Origin: Capsicum annuum
Lineage: Eukaryota; Streptophyta; Magnoliopsida; Solanales; Solanaceae
NCBI RefSeq assembly: GCF_002878395.1
Contig: NW_025825704.1
Coordinates: 1,034,304 to 1,098,303, forward strand
Direction of reading: 5' to 3'
Length of the DNA: 64,000 nt
Part shown: piece by piece, positions 36,201 to 46,929 of the stretch
Layout of the letters: each line of letters begins with the position of its first letter
Numbering within the stretch: the stretch's first letter is position 1
The notes under the pieces: generated by a model
Seen by the model: only the letters and a program-made list of their open reading frames with translations
Databases searched by the model: none
Told to the model about the DNA's origin: nothing
Program-made: the position numbers and the translations under genes

Positions 36201-36402
36201 GCTGATTAAAACATGAACGATAGGAAAGATTTCAACTTGTACTTGAGTTAGGGGACCTATATGATCTAAATTCATTCTCAAATAGATTACCATTCTACAT
36301 AATTAATTAACACACTAAATTTACGTATGATTTGAGGCTTTGGAAATGTCTACCCATAGGAATGATGCATTTTCATTCCAGTCCAAAATATGAGGTATTA
36401 CA
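33236..36402 (-). mobile_element. LARD 5' LTR
   Basis: Plus-strand ends TGTAACACCC (33,236) and GGTATTACA (to 36,402), co-linear with 28,204-31,351. It holds the same ACTGA-rich zone (33,830-34,950), the GTGACnnGGCGTCA-type palindromes at 35,880-36,010 and a telo-box (GAAACCCTAA on plus at ~35,720). No gene inside. Confidence 0.9.
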
Positions 36403-37840
36403 GTCCCGGCGGTGAATAAATTTACTGAGGTCTTGCATGATGACCTTCCTAGTGTTCTTCCTAATAGGAAGATTGAGTTTGGAATTGATCTTGTTCTGAA
36501 AACTCATCAAATTTTTATTCCCCCGTATAGAATACCTCCAGTGAAGTTGAAGGAGCTTAAGGAGAAACTAAAGAATCTTTTAGATAAAGGTTTCATCCAT
36601 CCGAGTGTGTCCCCATAAGGTGTACCGATGTTATTTGTACATAAGAAGGATGGTTCCCTTCAGATGTGTATTGATTACCGATAGTTGAATAATGTAACAG
36701 TAAAGAGTAAGTATCCTCTTCCAAGGATAAACAGTTTGTTTGATTAGTTGTAGGGTGATAAGTTTTTCTCTAAGATTGATCTTCAATTTGGGTATTATTA
36801 ATTAAGGATTAGGGAGGTGGATATCCCTATGACTGCCTTTTGTACTTGGTATGGGCATTTTGATTTATTGGTTATGTCTTTTGGCTTGTCAAATGCCCCT
36901 GTGGCATTTATAGATTTGATGAATAGGGTCTTTAGTTAGATTCTAGACTTGTTCATTATTGTGTTAATAGATGATATTTAAGTCTACTCAATGAGTAAGG
37001 TGGATCATGGCAATTACCTCCATGTTGTGTTGCAGACCCTAAAGGAGCAGTAGTTGTATGCCAATTTTTTTAGATTTAAATTTTCGTCTATCACTTTTCT
37101 GGGTCATATGATTTCTAGTGAAGGGATCATGGTAGATCTGCCAAAGGTTCCAGTTGTTAAAATATGCCCTAGATCTATGACTCTAACCAACATTCAGAGA
37201 TTCTTGGATTTAGTTAGTTACTACAAGATGTTTGTAGAGAGGTTCTCTCTATGGATGCCCCATTGACTACGTTGACTCAGAAGAAGGTAAAGTTCTTATG
37301 GTCTAATGCTTGTGAGGGTAGTTTTGAGAAGCTGAAAGATAAGCTAACTTTGGCTCCAGTTTTGACTTTGCCTGAAGGCATTGATGGGTTTGTGGTTTAT
37401 TATAATGCATTCCTTATGGGGCTTGGTTGTATTCTAATGCAGCATAGCTGGGTGATAGTTTATGACTCTAACCAGTTGAAGTTGCTTAAGAGGAATTATC
37501 CGACTCATGATTTGGAATTGTTATTTATGGTGTTCGCGTTGCAAAAAAAAAGCACTATTAGTATGGAGTGCATGTGGACATCTTTTTTAATTATAAGAGC
37601 TTACAGTATGTGTTTACTCAGAAAGAAGTTAACCTTAAGAAAAGGAGATGGGTTGAGCTACTCAAGGATTATGACATGAGTCTTCACTATCTAGGTAAAG
37701 CTAATATGGTTTCGGGTGCTCTTACCCAGTTATCCGTGAGGAGTCTAGCTCATGTAGATAAGGAGAAATGGGAGTTGGCAAAGGACATTCACCATTTTGA
37801 TAACCTTGGAGTTTGTCTTTTGGATTCGTAGAATGGTGGC
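36403..37840 (+). pseudogene. G2 reverse transcriptase-RNase H
   Basis: Resumes directly after the GTCCC duplication. The reading NKFTEVLHDDLPSVLPNRKI, KNLLDKGFIHPSVSP, then stop, then LFVHKKDGSLQMCIDYR is the RT N-terminus. [20 protein letters not shown] is the palm. The catalytic box reads LIDDI*VYS (36,964-36,990) with a stop inside. The thumb includes FLGHMISSEGIMVDLPKV. RNase H (37,251-37,830) shows [43 protein letters not shown] and DYDMSLHYLGKANMV. Multiple stops and at least two frameshifts. Confidence 0.85.
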
Positions 37841-39230
37841 ATATTTGTACAGTAGGTGACACAGACATCTCTTGGTGCTGAAATCAAGAAGAAGCAAGTG
37901 TTAGACCCTATCTTTATGAGGATCAAAGATAAGGTAGGTGTGCAGAAGGTAACGGCTTTAGAGATCAGTGGTGATGGCACCTTGTGGTGCTAAGAGAGGT
38001 TATGTGTTCCTGATGTTGATGGTTTACAAGAAAGGATCTTGGCTGAGGTACATAAGTCAAGCTATGTTGTTCCTCCTAGTTTGATGAAAATGTATCATGA
38101 CCTCAAGGATATGTATTGGTGAAATAATATGAAGCAGGATGTAGCTAATTTTGTGGCAAAGTGCATTGTTTATCAATAAGCTAAAGTTATGCACATGAGG
38201 CCCAGATGATTGTATCAAGAAATTGAGTTGCCTATGTGAAAGTGGAAAGTGATCAACACGAATTTTGTTACTGGTCTTCCTCGATGTCGAAATCAATTTG
38301 ATTTGATTTGGGTCATCGCAGATAGGAAGACAAAGTCGGCTCAATTTTTTTCTAGTAAGGACTAATGTCTAGACAATAGATTATGCAAGGTTGTACCTCC
38401 GATAAATTATGAAGTTGTATGGGGTGCCTATTTTTACCATATCTGACCATGGTATACAGTTTTTGTCTAATTTTTTGTGATCGTTTTAGAAAGATTTGGG
38501 GACCAAGGTAAGTCTTATTACTGCTTTTCACCATAGTTGGATGGTATGATTAAGTATGGTGGTAATTGGGCTGAGCACTTACCTCTTGTTGAGTTTGCAT
38601 ACAACAATAGCTACCACTCTAGTATTGGGATGCATCTATTTGAGACGTTGTATGGTAGGAGTTGTAGGTCTCCTATTTGGTAGTTTAAGGTTGATGAGGC
38701 AAATATGTTTGGATGGGATTTGGTTTACCAAGCTATGGAGAAGGTGAAGGTGGTTCAGGAAAGGCTTAAGGCTGCCCAAAGTTGCCAAAAGTCCTATACG
38801 AATTTGAGGCAAAGGAAATTAGAGTTTGAGGTTAGGGATAAAGCATTCATAGAAGTGTGTCCAATAAAGAGAGTGTTGTGGTTTTGGGAAGAAGGGGAAG
38901 CTGAATCTCCAGTATGTTTGTCCTACTTGGTTTTGAGGAGGATTAGCAATGTTGTGTATGAGTTGGAGTTGCCTTCTAGTTTAAGCTCCATTAACCCAAT
39001 GTTCTATGTTTCTATATTGAGGAAGTGCACGGGTGATCCATCATAAATTGTACCTATCAAGGATGTTGGTATTTTTGATTCCCCATCTTATGAGGAGATA
39101 CCGTTTAAGATCTTGGATTGGCAGGTTCATCAGTTGCAGACTAAGGATGTGGTCTCGACAAAGGTTTTGTAGAGAAACCATAAAGTTGAAAAGTCTACGT
39201 GGGAAGACGAAGAGGACATGAATTTCAAGT
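37841..39230 (+). pseudogene. G2 integrase with chromodomain-like tail
   Basis: The zinc-binding domain is degenerate (MKMYHDLKDMYW kept; the first His is replaced by Pro, and the second Cys of CIVYQ is Tyr). The core starts INTNFVTGLP, where the first catalytic Asp is Asn. [20 protein letters not shown] and [14 protein letters not shown] follow, then a GPY/F-like region at 38,870-38,960 and SSINPMFYVSILRKCTGDPS. The tail ILDWQVHQLQTKDVVSTKVL, then a stop, then VEKSTWEDEEDM, is the chromodomain-like end of Del/Tekay elements, which guides insertion into heterochromatin. Broken in several places. Confidence 0.85.
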
Positions 39231-39444
39231 ATCCATTCCTATTTTCTGCTCTATATATTCGTCCAGAAGGTATGTGTTCTTCAAAATATCTTTGTTTTCT
39301 AACTTTGTTAAAGGAAAGATTTATTTCCTTGCATCTTTATTTTATAACTTAGTTAAAGGTTTGAGTAGAGGTGTTGGGGTATAAATTGCACATGTACTTC
39401 CTTGTTCCATCATTTGAGGATGAACGATCCAAGTGAGGAAAAAT
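39231..39444 (+). other. G2 3' leader and polypurine tract
   Basis: Non-coding tail between integrase and 3' LTR. It ends with the phrase GAGGATGAACGATCC and the purine run AGTGAGGAAAAAT just before TGAAACACCC. Confidence 0.65.
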
Positions 39445-40081
39445 TGAAACACCCTGGGTTTTGGCCCTTGAAAATTTCTTGAGACTTGAGCTTTCTAATA
39501 ATCATAGGACTCACCATACTAGTTTTATGTTGTGGGTATGATCAGGTGACCCAACTCGTAAGGTGTCCAATGTTTTGTAGTTGGGTTTCTTTTGTGGTTA
39601 TGGTTTTGGGGTGACGAGTCATATGTTGAAATGAAGAGAAGGCTGAGTCCAAATAGTATGTCATCAAGTGTCTAGCCCTTGATGTTCTACCTAGGGTATG
39701 ACATAATGATACTAGTCTTATAGTGAAGATACTAGTTAAGCAATGGAGAAGTACGTTGGACAAAATATGGTATCCAACTTTCTTATCAAGTGACGACCTA
39801 AGGGTACTACTCATAAGATGTGTTGATGAGTTAAAGGGTCTAATCGTACCCACCCGCGTTCTTCTTATAGCTTTTAAGCTAATGGTATTTTGGATATTTC
39901 CCACCCTAATACCTTAATACCCGACGTCTAATAACACTATTTGGTCTCTTATTCTACACTTTAGAAGATCAAAAAACTCTCTAAAAATCTCTCAAGAAGA
40001 TTAGGCTAGGGTTTCTTCAAGGTGCTCATCTAGAGTCTTAAGGATCAAAATCTCTATGTGAATCTTCGTGACTAAGGCATG
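39445..40081 (+). mobile_element. G2 3' LTR, first part (split by G3)
   Basis: TGAAACACCCTGGG start, co-linear with 24,048-24,690. It stops at GGCATG (40,076-40,081), where the G3 composite begins, and continues at 62,052 with TTACTCC. In the 5' LTR the same junction reads GGCATGTTACTCC at ~24,690. A TAGGGTTT telo-box lies at 40,009-40,016. Confidence 0.9.
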
Positions 40082-42551
40082 TGTAACACCCCATATTTCC
40101 ATAGAATAATCTAAGTCCCAATACATGAGTGAATCATATACAAAATGTTTAATACACTTATTATTTTTCGGTTTAGAGCCTGCCATTACATAGGAAATTC
40201 AATTAGCTTTTCAACGATATAAAATTTACCCAAATACGATAACCGAGTAAGAAGTTATGGAAATTTTAATTTTGAGTCGTTAGACCCCATCATTTTAACC
40301 CTTATCTTGTCATAGAGAAAGTCCAAATGACAATTGTTAATTTTCAGTATGACTCCGCTATTATGGCGCATCGCAGAGTAGGCTAATTTTCCATTTTGCA
40401 ATTTCCAGTGGGCCACCGTAAAGTTGGTGCATCGTGTAGGTGTCCAAATTGGCATTCCACAGGCTTACCGCAATAGCTCCACATCGCGATATTTGTCCAG
40501 GTCCCAATTATCCATTTCCAGTGGCTTGGCGCGATAGTGGCACATCGCGTCAAGGCCAAAAATTAGGATAGTCAGTTTTCATCTTTCATTTTTAAATTCG
40601 ATCAAGGGTATTTGGATCTTTTCCCTAAGACCTAAGCTCGTCCTAAAACATGAAATTTAGCCCCAATTGACCTAAATAATGATTCATTATTCAATTCCTG
40701 TCAAATTAAAGATCCTTTTTTCTAAGAACAAGAAACCCTAGCTCTCAATTTCAAGACCAATCCTCAGGAACTCACCTCGAACTTCAAGAAATTCATTATC
40801 TCAAGTATGCTAGATGTTCATCCATGGAATTCCTTTCATCCATGGAGCCCAAGTAACCAATTTTAATCAACAACTTATAATCCTTTCAAGTTATTATGTT
40901 TTAAATTATGATTTCGTTTATGAATCTCCATGCACTATTGGTTTTATACCATGTTACCATGACATTATCGTTACTATTCAATTCTTCATGTTTTAATATT
41001 ATTATTTATTGAATTAAACTATGATTTAGTACTATTATATTGAATTCATTCTATTTTTATAAGTTCCAGGCATTCCTATGATTATTTTAAACCCTGAACT
41101 ATAAGTGTGTGATAAAATGCCTACAAAAGTGATTGATTTAAATAAAATCCTTCATGTTTGGGTCCTTCAAGATTTAGTGTCATTTTACTATTATTATTTG
41201 AGTCCTGGGGGTATTAAATACCGAAAATTCATTGCGGTTTCCCTAATCTAGTATCTTTACGTTTCATAATAGTCTTTAGGACATACTATGAGCATTATCA
41301 GAATAGTCAGTTACCAGTAAGATGAATTCAGAACAGTTTAGTATTTCAGTGTCTTTCAGTTGGGAGTAGGATTTAGTATCGAGAGAGTGTAGGGATGGTG
41401 GCTTCCCCGTCAGATAGGCAGAGTCATTAGTAGTAGTCCCTATACTCCAGAACTACATAGCCAACATAGGATATGAGTAGTCACCCGTTAGACTAGGCTT
41501 AACTATCTCGCAGGGGTCACCCGTTAGTTCAAGTTTGACACCCTTAGTCCTTTGGACATTATATCAGTTTAGTGGATCCACATAGCCATCGTTAGTACTC
41601 ATGGCATTGTATTAACACCCTTCCAACTAGGGTTTTAGGTTGGACCCTGATTAGCTCAAATTAGGGAATGTCGGTTAGATGATACCTCCCACAGTCTCAA
41701 ATATAGTCCTAGTTAGAGTCTTTGTTCAATTATACACTCTTACAGTTGATTGACCAAAGCATATAGATATCAGTATTTTACAGTATTTCAATTTATAGAT
41801 TTTACTCAATCCATGTGATATGCTTGGTCATGCATCCCAGTGTCTACAGATTTTTATGTTTTTTCAGTATTTACAAACTTTTATACGTACTCAGTATTTA
41901 CAGATTCTCCATAATTTTTGTATCTATAGATTCCATGTTTTATGTGCAGTACTTTATGTTTAACCTACATATTCAGATAATTATTAGTTCTGTTCATGAA
42001 ACCATTCATTTCAGCCTACATCATTTATCATACACGTATATTCAAAGTACTGATCGCATACCTTTCTTTTGCTCTATGAGGTATTATATCATAGATGTTG
42101 ACGCTACGTTCCTGGACCGCGTTCAAACCTCACTCCTCAGGCTATCAGCTGTATAGTAGAAGTGGTGAGTCATCATTATTCAAGAACAGATTATTTTACT
42201 TCATATCTCTATTTCAGTATGTAGTAGAGTTAGTTGGGGGACTGTCCCATACAATTATATTTAGTCAGTTAGCTTTAGAGGCTTTTCAGATATTAAAGTC
42301 AGTCATCAAGTATTAAGAATTCAGTTGACATATTAGTTTTTCAGTATTTAATTAGATTCGGTCAGTTTTTCTATAGATTCATATTTCAGTATTGATTAAG
42401 TAATAAAACCTTATGGAAATATTAGATGTTATCTGCAATTATAATATTATTATTCAGTGCTCACAACAGGTACCAGCTTATGGGTAAGCTTATGGTCCCT
42501 TAGGACTGTATGCACCGTTTGACGACTAAGGGATAGTCCCTGGTCATTACA
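40082..42551 (+). mobile_element. G3 LTR1
   Basis: TGTAACACCCC start, GGTCATTACA end (2,470 bp). Contains GCGCATCGC-type palindrome units (40,350-40,560), telo-box AAACCCTA (40,733-40,740), GTTCATCCATGGA (40,816-40,828) and blocks shared with the LARD LTR (41,210-41,690). Frames at 41,815-42,316 are AT-rich LTR sequence without protein motifs. Confidence 0.9.
40350..40560 (+). repeat. GCGATnnTGGCGCATCGCG palindrome units in G3 LTR1
   Basis: Four units about 50-65 bp apart, each a hairpin-capable core such as GCGCGATAGTGGCACATCGC, separated by TTTCCAGTG/TTTCCATT phrases. Matching arrays lie at 52,420-52,660 (LTR2) and 59,840-60,060 (LTR3). Confidence 0.7.
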
Positions 42552-42638
42552 ATCTTTGTATCAGAGCCTAAGGTTTTATAGTATTCTAGAAAGTCTAAAA
42601 GCCACGTCTAATCTATTTCTTCTTTTCATTTACAAAAC
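42552..42638 (+). other. G3 internal 1 primer site and leader
   Basis: TTGTATCAGAGCCTAAGG at 42,556-42,573 is a tRNA-iMet primer site with one change. The leader is short; compared with internal 2 (54,612-54,833) about 130 bp is missing. Confidence 0.8.
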
Positions 42639-42935
42639 ATGCCACCCTAGAACAATGGAAGAAGAATAGGAAATCAGCTAGCCCTTCAGCGCATCCAGGA
42701 AGATCCTCTGGAGGAGCACATCTCTCACGCAGAATTCAGGGTTGCATTCACAACTATAGCTAACTCTGTAGCAGCACAGAATGAAAAGGTTTCACAAGAA
42801 TTCTTTGATATGGTGAAAAAGGTAACAGATGCTATGGAGGTGACATCTCATTAGAGTGCTGAGTTAGCTGTATATTAGTTACAGAATGTATCCCATACTT
42901 TGTTTAAGAAGTGGAATATAGATAGGGGTATTAAT
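42639..42935 (+). pseudogene. G3 internal 1 gag, N-terminal remnant
   Basis: ATG at 42,639, then MPP and a stop. Further on are HISHAEFRVAFTTIANSVAA, EFFDMVKKVTDAMEVT and KKWNIDRGIN. It is homologous to internal 2 gag up to position ~55,224. At ~42,935 the gag jumps directly into RT, so capsid C-terminus, knuckle, protease and half of RT are deleted. Confidence 0.8.
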
Positions 42936-43850
42936 AGTACTTGAACATGTTTAACATAGTCTTCATTAATGACATTTTTGTTTACTCTCATAGAGAAAAT
43001 GATCTTGTAGGCCATCTTAAAGTAGTGCTTCAGACTGTTTGAGCTCACCAATTATTCGCTAAATTTAAAAAGTGTGAATTTTGGCTAAGATCAGTAGCTT
43101 TTGTTGGCCATATTATTTTTGGTGATGGCGTTAGAGTTAATCCTCAAAAGATTAAGGTGGTGAGAAACTGTCCTAGACCCATCTCTCCTTCAGATATTAG
43201 GAGTTTCTTGAGTTTAGCTAGCTATTACCATCGATTTGTTGAATGGTTTTCTTCTATTGCATCCCCCATGTCGATATTGACTCAGAAGAAAGTTAAGTTT
43301 TAGTGGTTAGATTCATGTGAGAAGAGTTTTCAGAAGTTGAAGACTCGACTCACCTCAGCCCCATTCTTGACTCTACCAGATGGTACAGATAGTTTTGTTG
43401 TGTACTGTGATACATCCAGGGTAGGTTTCAGTTGTGTCCTCATGCAGAGAGGTAAGGTCATAGCCTATGCCTCCAGTTAGCTTAAATCTAATGAGACGAA
43501 TTACCCTACTCATGATCTTGAGTTAGTAGCTGTAGTATTTGACTTAAATATTTGGAGGCATTACAGTATTAGGTACATGTAGATGTGTTCATAGATCACA
43601 AAAACTTTCAGTATGTTTTCTCTCAGAATGATTTGAATCTGCGTCAGAGAAGAAGATTAGAGTTATTGAAAAATTATGACATGAGTGATTTGTATCATCT
43701 TGGCAAAGCCAATATAGTGGATGACGCTCTCCGTAGATTATCTATGGGCAGTGTTGCTTATGTTAAGGATAGTAAGAAGAAGTTAGCTAAGGAAGTTCAT
43801 CATCTTGCCGACTAGGTGTTCGCTTAGTCGACTCAGAAGAAGGTAGTGTG
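42936..43850 (+). pseudogene. G3 internal 1 RT (C-terminal part) and RNase H
   Basis: Begins at the catalytic box, FINDIFVYS (42,962-42,988), with Asn for the first Asp. The thumb and connection follow (ISPSDIRSFLSLASYYHRFV-like at 43,180-43,240), then RNase H: TSVLTLPDGTDSFVVYCDTS-like at 43,360-43,420, [54 protein letters not shown] and SMGSVAYVKDSKKKLAKEVH. Stops and frameshifts are present. The fingers and first half of the palm are missing because of the deletion. Confidence 0.8.
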
Positions 43851-45277
43851 TGGGTTTAGAGTAGCACTAAATCATCTCTAGTTTCTGAGGTGAAGAAAAA
43901 GTAGGACAGAGATCCCAACCTAGTTAAGTTAAAAGAATCAGTCAGAGACCTGAAATTGGAGGTTTTTTCCCAAGGGGAAGATGGTGTTTTTCGTTGTCAT
44001 GGTAGATTGTGTGTTCTTGGTGTAGATAATTTGAGGCAACGAATTCTTGCAGAAGCATATGGTGCACGTTACTCTATTCATCCAGGGGCTACTAATATGT
44101 ACTGTAATTTATGGGAGATCTATTGGTGGAGTGGGATGAAGAGAGATATTTTAGAGTTTTTAGCTAAGTGTTATACATGTCAGCAAGTTAAGATTGAGCA
44201 CCGAAAACCTAGTAGGTTGGCATAAGAGTTCAAAATTCCCACTTGGAAGTGGGGGGAAGTGAACATGGATTTTGTGATAGGTTTGCCTCGTACCCATCAT
44301 CAACATGATTTAATTTGGGTTATCATAGATAGGATGACCAAAGTAGCTTATTTCTTGCCAGTGCATACCTCTTATTTAGCTGAGGACTATGCCAAACTCT
44401 ATCTCAGAGAGTTGGTTAGGTTACACGTTGTTCCCTTGTCTTTCATATTAAATAGAGGTACCCAGTTTACCTCTTATTTCTAGAAAGCATTCCAAAAGGG
44501 TTTTGGTACCCAAGTCCACCTTAGTACAACTTTTCACCCTCAAATAGACGGTCAAAAATAAAGACCATTCAGACTCTAGAAGATATGTTGAGAGCATGCG
44601 TTATTGAATTCAAGGGTAGTTGGGTTAACCATTTTTCTATGATTGAATTTGCATACAATAACAGGTATCATTCTTGTATCCGTATGGCTCCATTTGAGGA
44701 TCTCTATTGTAGGATATGTAGATATCCAATTGATTGGTTTGAAGTAGGTAAGACTGCAGTAATAAGGCTTAACTTGGTGTTTGATGTATTAGAGAAGGTT
44801 CAGTTGATCAGACAAAGGCTTAGGGCTGCATATAGCCGATAGTAATTATATGCAGATGTGAGGAGAAAGGACCTCGAGTTTGAGGTCGGTGATCTTTTGT
44901 ACTATAAAATATCTCCCATTAAAGGAGTGAAGAGATTCAGCATGAAATGGAAATTAAGTCCCTGATATGTTGGTCCCTTCAAAATTCTCAGTTATTTCAG
45001 AAAGTTAGCTTATGAACTTGAGTTGCCTTTAGATTTAACCTCAGTACACCCAGTGTTCCATGTCTCATTGTTGGAAAAGTGAATTGGTTATCCAGTAGTA
45101 GTTGTTACCTTAGAATGTGCCGATATTCAAAACAGTCTTTCCATTACGAAAGTTCCAGTAGAAATTCTTGATCATCAAGTTCATAGACTAAGGAACAAAA
45201 AAATTTCACTAGTCAAAGTTCTTGAGCAAAATCAGTCCGTTGAGGGAGCCACATGAGAAGCAGAGGTAAATACGAGG
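43851..45277 (+). pseudogene. G3 internal 1 integrase
   Basis: Three open pieces. 43,956-44,225 is the zinc-binding domain (IHPGATNMYCNLWEIYWW, second His changed to Cys; CYTCQQVKIEH). 44,259-44,483 is the catalytic core (VNMDFVIGLPRTHHQHDLIW; the second catalytic Asp is Asn in FILNRGTQF). 44,585-44,842 is MLRACVIEFKGSWVNHFSMI to RLRAAYSR, then a stop. The GPY/F region and chromodomain-like tail (EILDHQVHRLRNKK) follow to 45,250. The segment 44,491-45,277 recurs at 51,156-51,931 on the other side of the pararetrovirus and shares the same YSR-stop. Confidence 0.85.
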
Positions 45278-45690
45278 ACCTACTACATTAAAACAACTTA
45301 CAAGATTTTATTCAAACATTAACTGAAAATATTACAAGAGAGTTTAGGCAAGCAAAATATTTCTTATGTTGGAAATTTTTTGATGCCTTCTCTAGAATTA
45401 CAACATGTCTTATAAAGACAAAAGTGAAAGGTAAAATATATCTAAAGTGTACAAGTGTAAGGCTAAGATCAAGTCTTAGTAGCCGACAGTCCTTTTGTAA
45501 AGGTAGTTGAGTGCTTTTGCCTTTTGAAAAAGTTGAGTCCTTTGCTTTTTGAAAATCTTGTCTATAAGATTCCCATTAGGAACAGTAGAATGCCCTTCCA
45601 AAAAAGCAACTCCAGTTCTTTGAACCTTTACTTTTTTGAAGGGTCATTTCCCTATTCTTAATAGGGGTCCATATAGGCCATAGCTATTCC
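45278..45690 (-). promoter_or_regulatory. Pararetrovirus intergenic region with TATA-like box
   Basis: Non-coding AT-rich end of the viral copy. On the minus strand CTTTATAAG (45,409-45,417) sits downstream of the last ORF, where caulimovirids have the pregenomic RNA promoter. The region is cut off ~130 bp later by the junction, so leader and primer site are absent. Promoter activity is inferred. Confidence 0.45.
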
Positions 45691-46914
45691 TTTGGGATTT
45701 AGCATATCTCCATTATTATCACTGCTTCCTGTGGAAGAAGCTTCTTCTAGAAGCTATAAGACTTCTTTTTCATTAGTTTCTTGGCTTTCCATATCTTGCA
45801 AAGCTTTCTTCAATTTTTCTTTCAGTGTCTTCTTATTTTGTGAAGCATTGTTTGGAGGTGAAACTGATGAAGCTGTCTTTCCTTTATAAGGAGTCTTTGG
45901 CGCTACTAGCTTGGGAGTACAGCCCTTGACCTTTATCTCTTTGGATAAATATTTGATACGATCCTGTTCTCATTTAGTGAAGTTCCAAGATATAATGTAT
46001 GAAACTCGCTTTTTAATAAAGAATTTGCACATTTGAATGTGCTCTGGGAGGGTTACATACCCTTCTTTTGAACAGAAATCATTGAACCTATTAATGAATT
46101 GTAAAGGGAGGATTTCTTTGATTCCTCCAAAATAGATCCACCATTCGTAGAACCATCTAAGGATAATATCTTATACCATGGCCGAACAATATTTAATAAA
46201 CCAGGTGTGCCCTGGTCTAACATATAAGAAATTAAACCATGCGGACTTATAATCATACCAGTTATACGTTTGAGGCTTGTGAGGCATCGATAAGGTAATT
46301 GGGGTATGCAGGTGGTCTGCAAACCATTTGAAAGATGTTGATATCCTTTTGATGGTTAACCTAGAATAGTCGATGTATTTTGGGTTCCTTTCATTCATGG
46401 AATGTTCGACTTTGATAGAGTCGTTGTCTACAAGGATAGCTTCATAGTATCTCCTTGTTTTGAGAAGACTCTCTGTATCCACAAAGTTTTTATCGTTGTA
46501 GACTGGCTTTATTAGCTGGTCTAGTGGATATCCTTCATATTCTTTATCAAGGGCAAGAACTGGCATTACGTGAGGGGTAACGAATTTGAATTCCTCTTTG
46601 ATGGAAGGAGTTGTTGCTGTTGTTTTGCCTGTTTTAGGATCTACAGCTTGTGCGAAGGTTTCAGAAGCCTTCATAGTATAACTCTGCTTCGACTGAACAG
46701 ACGAACTTGATGATTGTCCTTTATCAAAAGGTTTATTAGTCTTCAAATCTACCAATCTAGTTGCCATTGGTGGAGGAAGCTTTGGAAATTCTGCCAAAGT
46801 TGCATATTTGTTTTGAAACGGTAACTGTAGTTTCAGTTTTAGTGTAGGCCTTTGAGGGACTAATGGTCTTAACAGATTCAGCAGGTTTGATGGAGTGTCA
46901 AATGGTCTGGCCAT
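45690..46914 (-). pseudogene. Pararetrovirus downstream ORF (unknown function or transactivator-like)
   Basis: Open for 247 codons from ATG at 46,914 to a stop at 46,171. A homologous-looking continuation in another frame runs to about 45,690 (SLIGSMISVQKKGM area and a lysine-rich tail). Visible features: a basic Pro/Leu-rich start, a Ser/Gln-rich linker (SSSSSVQSKQS, residues ~70-80), a folded middle with EYEGYPLDQLIKP, and the aromatic motif YNWYDYKSAWFNFLYVRPGH (residues ~218-237). That aromatic motif recurs, in my memory, in ORFs downstream of RNase H in endogenous florendo-like viruses, where the role is not known. In Solendovirus this position is given to a translation transactivator. 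Broken by a premature stop/frameshift at ~46,171. Confidence 0.55.
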
Positions 46915-46929
46915 CTTTGTTTGTTCCTA

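Larger units (their letters stand above)
28204..36402 (-). mobile_element. LARD-like non-autonomous LTR element, TSD GTCCC
   Basis: A complete element of 8,199 bp. Perfect GTCCC repeats flank it at 28,199-28,203 and 36,403-36,407. The two direct LTRs are 3,148 and 3,167 bp; the core is 1,884 bp. The orientation is minus: the polypurine tract lies beside the LTR at 31,351 and the tRNA-iMet primer site beside the LTR at 33,236. The core has no gag or pol, so this is a large retrotransposon derivative that needs enzymes in trans. G2 protease and RT reading is continuous if it is removed. LTR divergence is roughly 10% by eye over the first 230 bp, less than for its host G2. Confidence 0.9.

Noticed and set aside
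40350..40560. Regularly spaced palindromes considered as a CRISPR-like array
   Set aside because: Units are diverged, spacers are repeated phrases, and the context is a plant LTR.
41815..42316. Two plus-strand frames of 113 and 73 codons
   Set aside because: They lie wholly inside G3 LTR1; the matching stretches of LTR2 and LTR3 are not open.
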